A DNA stretch of 25,080 bases from GCA-2684655 sp051278165 (GTDB lineage Bacteria; Planctomycetota; UBA1135; UBA2386): contig JBNMNW010000050.1 of the NCBI GenBank assembly GCA_051278165.1, positions 1 through 25,080 of the forward strand, given 5' to 3'. The number at the start of each line of letters is the position of its first letter. The stretch's first letter is position 1. Shown in pieces: positions 15,320-23,594 of the stretch. The notes below the pieces were generated by a model. It did not search any database. It saw only the letters and a program-made list of their open reading frames with translations, and had not been told where the DNA came from. The position numbers and the translations under genes are program-made.

Positions 15320-17329
15320 ATGCGCCTTTCATTCATCACTCTGGCCGCCGTCAGCCTTGCTGGCACCGTCGCCGCCCAGATGCCACTGCCGCCCGCCGGC
15401 AACTTCTTTACCGGCGGCACGACCCGCGGCTTCTACTTCCAGTGCCCGACGCCTTGCATCGTCACTGGCCTCGCGGTGCCGGACATCACGGCCCCGATCC
15501 AGGTTGTGGAGTTCATTGACTTTGGCTTGACGGCACCGCCAGCCTTCGCCGCGTCAGTCTTGGGCACGCAGATGTTCTACGACAACACCACTGCCGCTCA
15601 GTCGATCATCCCGGTCAACATCCCGCTTGTTGCGGGCAATTGGTACGGTGTCCTCGGTTGTGGTAACGCGGCCGTCGGCGCGACCACGTCGCAGAACCCC
15701 TACAGCAACCAGGGCGGTCCGTTCACCAGCGACATTCTCGGCATTCCGGTCGACATCGATCGCTTGCTGACGCAAACGCCGATTGGCTCGAACGGCGGCA
15801 ACCAACTCTGCTCATCGGAGCCCGGCGGCACGATCTCGCGCGTCGAGGTCTACATCGCCCCCGCGGCAGGCCTCTTCGCCACCTTCGCAGCGACGTCGCC
15901 GACCACCGGCGCCTCGCCGCTGACGGTCAGCTTCGCGGACGGCTCGTTCACGGACGACCCAGCTGGAATCGCCACCTGGGCATGGGACTTCGACAACGAC
16001 GGCATCGTCGATTCGACCGCCCAAAACCCCAGCTTCACCTTCAACACGTGTGGCTCGTTCGACGTCACGCTGACGGTCACGGACTTGGTTAACCCAAGCT
16101 CAAGCGCCACCAGCGTTGGCTTGGTCAACACCGACCTAGTCGTCGCTTCCTACACGGTCTCGGCGCTTGCCCCTCAAGTCTGGCAGTTCACCGACACCTC
16201 GGTGCCGACGCCGACCTCGTGGGCATGGGACTTCGATAACGACGGCATCGTCGATGACACCAACCAAAACGGCATCTACGTCGCCTTGACGGCTTCGACC
16301 TGCCTGAGCCTGCCGTCCGTGTCCTTCACGGCGACGCTGGCCTGCAACTCCGACAACACGACCGGTCCGGTGTTCGCAGCCGCGAACTCCTTCATCGGCG
16401 AAAGCGGTGGCGGCAACGGTACGGCTAGCTCCGCCGGCGTCGGCAACTACTTCGACATCGAAGTCACCAACCCCGAAGGCATCAACGTTTGTGGCCTCGG
16501 TGTCGCACCGTACTCGTTCTCCGGCGCGTTTGACTGCAACGTCTACATCACCGACGGCACGCACCTTGGCAAGGAAGGCGTAACAACCGCATGGTCGCTC
16601 GCCGGCAGCGGTGTTGGCACGGCAACGGGCGCAGCCTTCACGGCTCCCGAGATCATTGGTGTTGGCATGGGCCAGCCCTTCTACCTGCCGCCCGGTAACT
16701 ACGGCGTTGCAATGTTCATCAGCATCCCTGGTGGTGGCTTGGCGAACATCGCGTACACGAACGGCCCGGCAACGGCGCCTTACATTGGCACGGACCTGAC
16801 CATTCACCCTGCTGGTGTTGGTAGCTCGTCAACGTCTGAGCTCGGCCCGGTCGCGTTCACGCCGCGCCTGTTCAACGGCGGCTTCTTCTACGATGTCTGC
16901 AGTGCCAGCCAGAGTGCCGCGACTGGCTACTACGCCACCGGCTGCCCGGGTTCGCTCGGCGTTGTCGCTGGTATCGACGTGGCTGCCATGCCGACGCTCG
17001 GCGGCACCTACTCGCTCGACGTCACCAACATGCCGGCTCCCGGCATTGGCGTGATGATGACCGGCATCAGCAAGGACTTCTACGTTGGCCTGCCGCTGCC
17101 GTTGGACCTTGGCATCGTTGGTGCAGCGGGTTGTCTCCTGCAACAAAGCGCCGACCTCACCAGCACGATCATCGCCGTCGGCACCACCGCGAACTGGACG
17201 TTCCCGATCCCGAACAACCCGTTGTTCGCTTGCTTCCAGCTCTACAACCAGGCAGCGGTCCTCGACCTCAGCGCCAACGGCCTCGGCTTCTCGTTCTCGG
17301 ACGCGCAAGCTGCCGTAGTCGGCAACTAG
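15320..17329 (+). CDS. Secreted PKD-domain protein with planctomycete-type C-terminal domain
   Basis: AGGAAA at 15308-15313 is one of the few good ribosome-binding sites here and fixes ATG 15320. A signal peptide ends at AVAA-type residue A19. Residues 21-180 form an N-terminal beta domain (RGFYF at 36-40, SRVEVYI at 173-179) that is shared with the secreted protein at the right edge. Residues 186-268 are a PKD domain with WAWDFDNDG. A second unit (274-320) repeats WAWDFDNDGIVD but lacks the closing strands, so it is a partial PKD. Residues 335-550 are an unassigned Gly/Ala-rich beta region. The last ~110 residues (from CPGSLG) match a C-terminal domain frequent in planctomycetal exported proteins, with LPLPLDLG, PIPNNP and FQLYNQAAVLD. 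It is probably a cell-surface or matrix protein. Two hairpins follow the stop. Confidence 0.85.
   Translation: MRLSFITLAAVSLAGTVAAQMPLPPAGNFFTGGTTRGFYFQCPTPCIVTGLAVPDITAPIQVVEFIDFGLTAPPAFAASVLGTQMFYDNTTAAQSIIPVNIPLVAGNWYGVLGCGNAAVGATTSQNPYSNQGGPFTSDILGIPVDIDRLLTQTPIGSNGGNQLCSSEPGGTISRVEVYIAPAAGLFATFAATSPTTGASPLTVSFADGSFTDDPAGIATWAWDFDNDGIVDSTAQNPSFTFNTCGSFDVTLTVTDLVNPSSSATSVGLVNTDLVVASYTVSALAPQVWQFTDTSVPTPTSWAWDFDNDGIVDDTNQNGIYVALTASTCLSLPSVSFTATLACNSDNTTGPVFAAANSFIGESGGGNGTASSAGVGNYFDIEVTNPEGINVCGLGVAPYSFSGAFDCNVYITDGTHLGKEGVTTAWSLAGSGVGTATGAAFTAPEIIGVGMGQPFYLPPGNYGVAMFISIPGGGLANIAYTNGPATAPYIGTDLTIHPAGVGSSSTSELGPVAFTPRLFNGGFFYDVCSASQSAATGYYATGCPGSLGVVAGIDVAAMPTLGGTYSLDVTNMPAPGIGVMMTGISKDFYVGLPLPLDLGIVGAAGCLLQQSADLTSTIIAVGTTANWTFPIPNNPLFACFQLYNQAAVLDLSANGLGFSFSDAQAAVVGN
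15977..16012 (+). repeat. PKD-coding direct repeat, copy 1
   Basis: These 36 bases, which encode the WAWDFDNDGIVD segment, recur at 16220-16255 with a single mismatch. The surrounding PKD sequences are far less alike. Confidence 0.9.
16220..16255 (+). repeat. PKD-coding direct repeat, copy 2
   Basis: Second copy of the 36-base block at 15977-16012, 243 bases downstream and in the same frame. One base differs (a silent C to T in an Asp codon). Such local identity within a diverged domain pair points to gene conversion or a recent partial duplication. Confidence 0.9.
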
Positions 17330-17349
17330 TCGACCCCGCCCGCCGCCAG

Positions 17350-17399
17350 CCGTGCGATTAGCACGGTCGGCACGCGGCGGTGCCTAGCGCACCGCCGCG
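17350..17399 (+). terminator. Tandem stem-loops after the PKD-protein gene
   Basis: The first stem is CCGTGC (17350-17355) with GCACGG (17361-17366), loop GATTA. The second is an 11-bp perfect stem, 17373-17383 with 17389-17399, loop CTAGC. They begin 21 bases after the stop at 17329. Strong GC stems but no T-tract. Confidence 0.65.
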
Positions 17400-17722
17400 C
17401 GATCTTGCGCAGTGCACTCGCACTCGCGCTGATCGAACCCGCCGCCCAACGTGACGGCATGACCATCTCGGTTCGCCTCTAGGTTCGCCTTAGGCGCCAA
17501 GAACCAAGAGCGAGTCGACGACCCGATCGTGCCGCTCTGAAGTGCGTGCTTGGGTCGTGATCATCGATGCAAATCGGTGCGACTGGCGCCAGCTAGCGGA
17601 ATGAATGGGGATTTCAACGGACTGCTGGTGTCACTGACTGAGCCGAACACGGGTAGCGTGCAACGATCGAGCAACCGACGGCGGTGGATGCTGTTGCGAA
17701 GGCGTGATGTGAATAGGAAGCC
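17400..17722. other. Intergenic stretch before the magnesium channel gene
   Basis: No gene is supportable. GGTTCGCCT is repeated at 17470-17478 and 17482-17490. The last bases carry AGGAAG (17715-17720), a ribosome-binding site unusually close to ATG 17723. The leader is long enough to hold a cation-sensing element, but I recognise no known riboswitch in it. Confidence 0.3.
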
Positions 17723-19081
17723 ATGAAATGGACCGAACTGGACTCTGCGACCATCACGAGCCTCCTCAAGAGTGATGGCGCCGAGCAGGCCGCGCAGCAA
17801 CTCTCGTTGATGAAGCCCTGTGATGCAGCAGAAGTCATTCGGTCCCTTCCTCAGCCGATGCGGCACCTCGCGTTGCTGGCGCTACCTGACGCCACGGCAG
17901 CAGATCTTCTCGAAGAGCTGCCCGACGACATGGCTGCCGCCACAGTGATGCAGATGGACCCCGGCCGCGCCGCCGCGATGGTGCGTGAGATGACCAGCGA
18001 CGAGGCGGCAGACCTGCTCCAAGATGTCGCTCCGTCTCACGCCGAACACATCCTCTCCAAGTTCGCCCCAGCAGAGGCTGCTGCCGCACGCTCGCTCCTG
18101 GTCTACGCAGACGACACCGCGGGCGGCTTGATGCAGACGGAGTTCATCGCCATCGAAGAGGGCATGGCTGCTGGCGACGTGGTGCGCCATCTTCGAGAGC
18201 AGGCCACAACCTACGCGGATTATCCGGGGTCCTACCTCTACGTGGTCGACGCCAACCGCAAGCTCATCGGAGTTGCCAGTCTTCGGTCGCTGTTGCTATG
18301 CGACGCAGAGACTCCCATGGCAACCGTCGCGTGCACAGACCTGGTGACGGCGCTGACGAGCCTTCCCGGCGTAGACTTGCTCAAGCTCTTCCGTCGCTTC
18401 CATCTACTGGCAGTACCCGTCGTCGACGCAACCAACCTAGTACTAGGCGTGGTTACGCAGCAGGATGCGATGCGTTTTGCTGAAGAAGATGCGGATGAGG
18501 AGATGCTGCGACTCTCTGGCATCTCTGGCGGTGACGAGTTCCGAGACATGCCCTGGCACCAGCGTTCGTCCCGGCGACTCTCGTGGCTGAGCGTGAACGT
18601 TCTTCTAAACGTCGCGGCGGCGAGCGTCATCGCCCTCTACCAGGAAACGCTGCGGGAGGTGATCGCGCTCGCAGTGTTCCTGCCAATCATCTCTGACATG
18701 AGTGGCTGCTCCGGGAACCAAGCAGTCGCCGTCAGCATTCGTGAGCTGTCCGTAGACCGCATCAAGGCCACGAACGTCCTTTGGGTGCTGCGCAAGGAAC
18801 TCGCGGTCGGTTGGGTCAACGGTCTGGCGCTTGGAATCCTTGTCGGCCTGATCGCTTGGCTATGGCAAGGCAATGCGACCTTGGGCGCCATCGTCGGCGG
18901 CGCGCTCTGGGTCAACACGCTTGTCGCCGTGTCGATTGGTGGCGTGGTGCCGCTCATCCTGAAGCATTTCGGCAAGGACCCCGCCATTGCGTCGAGTCCG
19001 ATTCTCACGACGCTCACGGACATGTGCGGATTCTTCGTGGTGCTTGGTGCCGCGAGTCAGTGCGTGGATTTGCTGAAGTAG
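17723..19081 (+). CDS. mgtE: MgtE family magnesium channel
   Basis: A Mg2+ channel of the inner membrane. The order of domains is canonical: a helical MgtE N domain (about 10-115) with repeated LPxxx and D-x-x-E/D-A-A-D-L-L patterns, a CBS pair (about 135-195 and 200-252), a connecting helix, and a five-helix pore (285-450). Pore landmarks are FLPIISDMSG followed by GNQ (319-333) and DPAIASSPILTTLTDM (419-434), where D433 matches the Mg2+-binding Asp of Thermus MgtE. The 452-residue length is normal. AGGAAG lies only two bases before ATG 17723, a tight but plausible spacing. In Thermus, Mg2+ binding between N and CBS domains closes the pore; the acidic residues here allow the same control. 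It is upstream of the trehalose genes on the same strand, 128 bases away. Confidence 0.95.
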   Translation: MKWTELDSATITSLLKSDGAEQAAQQLSLMKPCDAAEVIRSLPQPMRHLALLALPDATAADLLEELPDDMAAATVMQMDPGRAAAMVREMTSDEAADLLQDVAPSHAEHILSKFAPAEAAAARSLLVYADDTAGGLMQTEFIAIEEGMAAGDVVRHLREQATTYADYPGSYLYVVDANRKLIGVASLRSLLLCDAETPMATVACTDLVTALTSLPGVDLLKLFRRFHLLAVPVVDATNLVLGVVTQQDAMRFAEEDADEEMLRLSGISGGDEFRDMPWHQRSSRRLSWLSVNVLLNVAAASVIALYQETLREVIALAVFLPIISDMSGCSGNQAVAVSIRELSVDRIKATNVLWVLRKELAVGWVNGLALGILVGLIAWLWQGNATLGAIVGGALWVNTLVAVSIGGVVPLILKHFGKDPAIASSPILTTLTDMCGFFVVLGAASQCVDLLK

Positions 19082-19209
19082 CTGCTTGCCGCAAACACCG
19101 CGACGCCATCGTCAAAGAAAGGCCCGCGACGGCAGCGCCAACAGCTCGCACGAGAATGCCACCGCGGAAACAGCCACCACGTGTGGACACGACCAAAGGG
19201 CTCGCAACG

Positions 19210-21411
19210 ATGGTGTGTATGGCCAATATAATCCTCGTGTCGAATCGCCTGCCGATGCGCATCAACGAAGACGGCAATCCGACTCGCACGCAGGGAGGAC
19301 TCGCTTCGGGGTTGGTCGGCGCCGGCATTGACGCACTGTGGGTCGGCTGGTCGGGCGCCCCCATCGAACAGCACGAGGATCTCGACAAACTGCGCGAGCG
19401 CCTCAGCGAACTGAATGTCGCCCCCGTATTTCTGACCGAGCAAGAACTCGACACCTACTACGAGGGTTACTCCAACGCGACGCTGTGGCCGCTGCTGCAC
19501 TCGATGACCAATCGCGTCGCCCTCAGCCCGGATTGGTTTCAAAACTACGAAGCCGTCAACAAGCGCTTCGCCGAAGTGGTGCTGCTTCACGCCAAGCCGG
19601 GTGACACCGTCTGGATCCATGACTTCCACCTGTTCCTGTTGCCGCGCATCTTGCGCGACGCGGGAATCGACCTTCGCATTGGTTTCTTCTTGCACACGCC
19701 ATTCCCGAGCAGCGACCTGTTTCGCATCCTGCCGGAACGCGAAGCCTTGCTGACTGGCTTGCTTGGTGCCGACCTGATTGGCTTCCACACGTATGGCTAC
19801 CTGCGGCACTTTCGCTCGACCTTGCTGAGAGTTCTCGGCGCCGAGTCCGAGGTCAACTCGGCGCGCCAATTTGATCACATCGCGCAACTCGGTGTGCACC
19901 CAATTGGCCATGACCACGCGGGCTTCGCGGCGGCTTTGGCATCCCCCCAATTCTCGCAATCCCTGGCAGACCACCAAAGCCAGTTGGGATCACGACGACT
20001 CGTGCTCGGAGTCGAACGCCTTGACTACACCAAGGGCATCCCGCAGAAACTCGCAGCCATTCGCCACTTCTTGCTCGACCATCGAGAATGGCGCAAGCGG
20101 GTGCTGTTTGTGCTGATTGCGGTGCCTTCGCGACAGGGCATCAGCGAATACGATGAGCTGACCGAAGAGGTGCAACGCGAAGTCGGCGCCATCAATGGCG
20201 AGTTCGGCGCCATTGGCTATGTGCCCCTTCAATTCTTGCACCAGAGCTTCCCGCAAACCGAACTCGCCGCTCTCTACGCGCTCGCAGACATTTGCTTGGT
20301 CACGCCGCTGGTCGACGGCATGAACCTGGTTGCCAAGGAATACATCGCATGCAAAACAGTCTGCAACGAGGCCAAACCAGGCGTGCTGGTGCTGAGTGAG
20401 TTTGCGGGCGCGGCGCACGAGATGTCCGATGCGCTGCTGGTCAATCCACATGATGTTGGCGCAGTCGCCACAGCGATCGCAGATGGCCTCGAGATGTCCG
20501 ATCATGAACGGCGACGACGCACCGAGGCGATGGGACCACGACTGATTCGCAACGACGCCAACGCCTGGGCGCGACGGTTTCTCGGCGCGCTCGAGAACGC
20601 AGCGGTCACCATCAAGGCCAAAGAACGCGACTCACTGGAGGAACTCGCAAAGACCTTTGCCAACGCAGTGCGCAGCGGCAAGCGAGTGGCGTTGTTTCTC
20701 GACTACGACGGCACGCTGCGGGGCTTCACTAGCAACCCGGCCGATGCGGTGCCCAGCGAGGAGTTGCGCACCCTATTGCGCGATCTGGCCAGTCACGAAC
20801 TCGTCAACGTTGCCATCGTCAGCGGTCGCCCAGGCGACTTCCTTGAGCAGCACCTCGGAGATCTCGGCCTCGACCTGGTTTGCGAGCACGGCTTCCGCTG
20901 GCGTCGCATCGGCAGCGAGCAATGGGAGCCCGTGCTACCCGGAGTCAACGTCGCCTGGAAAGACCTCGTGCGCCCAGTATTGGAACGAGCCGCCGACAAC
21001 ACCCCAGGCAGCTCGCTCGAAGAGAAGCACTCGGCACTGGTGTGGCACTATCGCCGCGCCGACCCGGAGTTTGGTCCCTGGTGCGCGAACAACCTACTGT
21101 CCGAGATCACCGACGTCACCGCGAGCCTGCCGGTGGTCGTGCACCACGGCCACAAGATCGTCGAGATCGCCAGCCAACTGGTCAGCAAGGGCGCCGTCGT
21201 GCGCCGCCTGATCGCGGAGTATGGACCTGCAATTGGCTTGGCAGCTGGTGACGACCAAACCGACGAAACCATGTTCGCCCTGCAACCCGACATGGTCATC
21301 GACTTGCACACCGTGTGCGTCGGTGACGGGCCCAGCCGAGCCCGCTGGCGTTCGGACATGCCGCGCTTGCGCTCCTTCCTCGAAGCCCTCCTGACGCAAC
21401 TCAATGCCTGA
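19210..21411 (+). CDS. otsAB: Fused trehalose-6-phosphate synthase/trehalose phosphatase
   Basis: One chain makes trehalose from UDP-glucose and glucose 6-phosphate (synthase, GT20) and then dephosphorylates it (phosphatase, HAD). Synthase landmarks are ILVSNRLPM (8-16), WPLLHS (93-98), HDFHLFLLP (137-145), FLHTPFPSSD (160-169), ERLDYTKG (269-276) and DGMNLVAKEY (369-378). Phosphatase landmarks are the nucleophile loop FLDYDGTL (496-503, D498 and D500), VSGR (537-540), CEHGFRWR (558-565) and GDDQTDE (680-686). All catalytic residues look intact, so both activities are expected. AAAGGG at 19195-19200 favours ATG 19210; ATG 19219 is also possible. The frame is open back into mgtE, but that part is shadow. 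The 733-residue size matches fused bacterial and eukaryotic OtsA-OtsB proteins. Trehalose would serve as an osmolyte or stress protectant. Confidence 0.95.
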   Translation: MVCMANIILVSNRLPMRINEDGNPTRTQGGLASGLVGAGIDALWVGWSGAPIEQHEDLDKLRERLSELNVAPVFLTEQELDTYYEGYSNATLWPLLHSMTNRVALSPDWFQNYEAVNKRFAEVVLLHAKPGDTVWIHDFHLFLLPRILRDAGIDLRIGFFLHTPFPSSDLFRILPEREALLTGLLGADLIGFHTYGYLRHFRSTLLRVLGAESEVNSARQFDHIAQLGVHPIGHDHAGFAAALASPQFSQSLADHQSQLGSRRLVLGVERLDYTKGIPQKLAAIRHFLLDHREWRKRVLFVLIAVPSRQGISEYDELTEEVQREVGAINGEFGAIGYVPLQFLHQSFPQTELAALYALADICLVTPLVDGMNLVAKEYIACKTVCNEAKPGVLVLSEFAGAAHEMSDALLVNPHDVGAVATAIADGLEMSDHERRRRTEAMGPRLIRNDANAWARRFLGALENAAVTIKAKERDSLEELAKTFANAVRSGKRVALFLDYDGTLRGFTSNPADAVPSEELRTLLRDLASHELVNVAIVSGRPGDFLEQHLGDLGLDLVCEHGFRWRRIGSEQWEPVLPGVNVAWKDLVRPVLERAADNTPGSSLEEKHSALVWHYRRADPEFGPWCANNLLSEITDVTASLPVVVHHGHKIVEIASQLVSKGAVVRRLIAEYGPAIGLAAGDDQTDETMFALQPDMVIDLHTVCVGDGPSRARWRSDMPRLRSFLEALLTQLNA

Positions 21412-23299
21412 ACTCACCTCTCCTATGGATTCTGACTACCATCACGGCGTGATCGGCAATGGTCGATCCGCAGCATTGATCGAACCAGACGGCACCATCG
21501 TGTTTGCGTGCCTGCCAGACTTCGACTCGGGCACGATCTTCGCGCGCCTACTCGACACCGAACGCGGCGGTTCGTTTGGCATCGAGATGGAAGATGGCCG
21601 CGCCGTAGCCCAATGCTATGAGCGCCGAACCAACGTGCTGGTCACGACGTTTGAAGGTCCTTCGGGTTCGTTTCGCGTCATCGACTTCATGCCGCGCTAC
21701 ACGTGGGACGGACGCGCCGGCGCCTACAGCGATGCGCCACCGGACATCGTGCGGCTGGTCGAACCACTGCACGGCAACCCGAAGATTCGCGCGCGGTATG
21801 ACCCAAGGCCAGAGTACAGCCGATTTGCCACGACCCACGACATCGACGGCCAACGTATCAAATCGATCACGCGCGGCGAAGTGCAACCACAGACCGACCA
21901 CAACCGCCGCAAGTCGGACGTTCGCAGTATCTACGAGTCGCTCTACCTCTACACCGATCTCGATCCGGGCCAAGTCCTGGCGGGCGAGGTGATGGCCCTC
22001 GATCGCGCGCGCTACTTCGTGGTCAGCTACCACGACAAGGTGCAGGAGCCATCGGCCGATACGATCAACCTGATGTTGCAGCGCACGCGGGCCTACTGGC
22101 TGCTGTGGGCAGCCCGCACGACACTGCCGTCACGCTACGCCGAAGAAGTTGCCCGCAGCGCCCTGACGCTGCGCATGCTGCAATTCGATCCAACCGGCGC
22201 ACTCGTCGCCGCAGTCACGACCTCGATGCCAGAGACGATCGGCGAAACGCGCAACTGGGACTATCGCTTCTGTTGGATTCGCGATGCTTCGATGACCGTT
22301 TCCGTGTTGCGCCGAATCGGTCATCCAGTCATGGCCAAGCGCCTGATTGACTGGGTGCTGCGCACGGTACCTACCAAAGACGACCAGCTGCAGATCATGT
22401 ATGGACTGCGCGGCGAGAAGCATCTGCACGAAGAGACGCTGGACCACCTCGCCGGATACCACGGCTCGAAGCCAGTTCGCATTGGCAACGCGGCGCACAC
22501 CCAGAAGCAACACGACATCTTTGGCGTCATGCTCGACGTGGTCTACCAAGACCTGTTGCTGCGCGACCGCACCCCGGAAGCACTGGACCAATTGTGGACG
22601 CGAGTTCGCGCCGAGGTTCGCACGGTCACGGAGACCTGGCATTCGCCGGATCGCGGCATTTGGGAAATCCGCGGCGCACCCCGCCACTTCGTCTTCTCCA
22701 AGGTGCTGTCGTGGGTCGCGATCGATCGCGGGGTCAAGATTGCCCACCTGCTGGGCAAGACGGAATGGGCAGCACCGCGCGAGCGACTAGCAGCGGAGAT
22801 GCATAAAGACATCTGCAAGCACGGCTGGAGCGATGAGGCAGGAGCCTTCACGCAGAGCTACGGCGTGCTCGATCTGGATGCTTCGAACCTGTTGCTGGCC
22901 GACTATGGATTCTTGGCGCCGACGGACCCCCGCTTCATCAAAACCGTCGAACGCACCGAACAAGAACTCGGCCGCGACGGCCTGCTGTATCGCTACAAGA
23001 ACAAAGACGACTTCGGCTTGCCGAGCAGTGCCTTCACGGTCTGCTCTTTCTGGTTGGTGAAGGCGCTCGCACTGATCGGCAAGCGCAAGAAGGCGCGGCA
23101 CCTGTTCGAGCAGCTGCTCGCGGCAGCCAACCCGCATGGCCTGTTTGGCGAAGACCTCGACTTCAAGACCAGGCGGCAACTCGGCAACTTCCCGCAAGCG
23201 TATAGCCACCTCGCGCTGATCGACTGCGCCCTAGAATTGGACGGGCTAGAATTGGACGGGGAAGACGATCACGACCCCGACATCTTGATCGGAGCCTGA
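21404..23299 (+). CDS. GH15 glycoside hydrolase (glucoamylase/trehalase-like)
   Basis: A 631-residue family 15 enzyme: N-terminal beta domain (about 10-230) and alpha/alpha barrel (240-610). Landmarks are RNWDYRFCWIRDA (283-295), GEKHLHEETLDHLAGY then GSKPVRIGNAA, GIWEIRG (418-424) with the predicted general acid E421, and GLFGEDLD (579-586) with predicted base E583, followed by RQLGNFPQAYSH. The start ATG 21404 overlaps the stop of otsAB by eight bases, a sign of translational coupling; ATG 21425 would also keep the fold. No signal peptide, so it is cytosolic. Some actinobacterial GH15 proteins of this type hydrolyse trehalose; next to otsAB that is the likeliest substrate, though alpha-glucans cannot be excluded. 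The C terminus ends in an acidic tail with a tandem duplication. Confidence 0.9.
   Translation: MPELTSPMDSDYHHGVIGNGRSAALIEPDGTIVFACLPDFDSGTIFARLLDTERGGSFGIEMEDGRAVAQCYERRTNVLVTTFEGPSGSFRVIDFMPRYTWDGRAGAYSDAPPDIVRLVEPLHGNPKIRARYDPRPEYSRFATTHDIDGQRIKSITRGEVQPQTDHNRRKSDVRSIYESLYLYTDLDPGQVLAGEVMALDRARYFVVSYHDKVQEPSADTINLMLQRTRAYWLLWAARTTLPSRYAEEVARSALTLRMLQFDPTGALVAAVTTSMPETIGETRNWDYRFCWIRDASMTVSVLRRIGHPVMAKRLIDWVLRTVPTKDDQLQIMYGLRGEKHLHEETLDHLAGYHGSKPVRIGNAAHTQKQHDIFGVMLDVVYQDLLLRDRTPEALDQLWTRVRAEVRTVTETWHSPDRGIWEIRGAPRHFVFSKVLSWVAIDRGVKIAHLLGKTEWAAPRERLAAEMHKDICKHGWSDEAGAFTQSYGVLDLDASNLLLADYGFLAPTDPRFIKTVERTEQELGRDGLLYRYKNKDDFGLPSSAFTVCSFWLVKALALIGKRKKARHLFEQLLAAANPHGLFGEDLDFKTRRQLGNFPQAYSHLALIDCALELDGLELDGEDDHDPDILIGA
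23231..23260 (+). repeat. Exact 15-bp tandem duplication in the GH15 C terminus
   Basis: CTAGAATTGGACGGG is present twice back to back (23231-23245, 23246-23260). It adds one LELDG pentapeptide in frame just after the conserved barrel, beyond the catalytic residues, so it should be tolerated. Confidence 0.95.
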
Positions 23300-23330
23300 T
23301 CGACTTCCAGGTCGGCAGGCAGGTTGCGGT

Positions 23331-23353
23331 TGCTGGCGGCACCAATGCCAGCA
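23331..23353 (+). terminator. Weak stem-loop after the GH15 gene
   Basis: TGCTGGC (23331-23337) and GCCAGCA (23347-23353) form a perfect 7-bp stem with a nine-base loop, 31 bases after the stop. No T-tract. It is the best terminator candidate in the 295-base gap, which otherwise holds no supportable gene. Confidence 0.35.
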
Positions 23354-23594
23354 GCCGATCGATCCGCGCCTGCGGTTCCAACTGCCACTGCCACGTGCGC
23401 CGAACCGTCAGGCGGCTTGAAGTCCAAGTCGGACACCTGCCTCACGCATGTCGGCAGGACGTAAAGTGTTACGAAAGAAAATCGGCAACTCAAGGGAGCC
23501 TATTCTTGGTGGTCAGCCGTCCAAATCGGGTCCACTCAAAATCGTGTCCGTATTCGGGCTTGATGCCTCCTCCGTAATCCGCCTCGGGAATCCC

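Noticed and set aside
1874..17520. A shared word CAAGARCGAGTCGACG near 1874 and 17505
   Set aside because: Similarity does not extend beyond about 16 bases on either side, so chance is the simpler reading.
17540..17722. Magnesium riboswitch (M-box or similar) upstream of mgtE
   Set aside because: The leader is long enough, but I could not identify the conserved helices or a terminator switch by eye; a covariance-model scan would be needed.
18781..19209. Upstream in-frame extension of the otsAB frame
   Set aside because: It overlaps the conserved pore of MgtE in another frame and lacks family similarity; GT20 proteins begin near the ILVSNRLP motif.
19057..19977. A 306-codon minus-strand frame opposite otsAB
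   Set aside because: The plus strand here carries all synthase motifs in order; the antisense frame shows no domain and begins inside a conserved gene.
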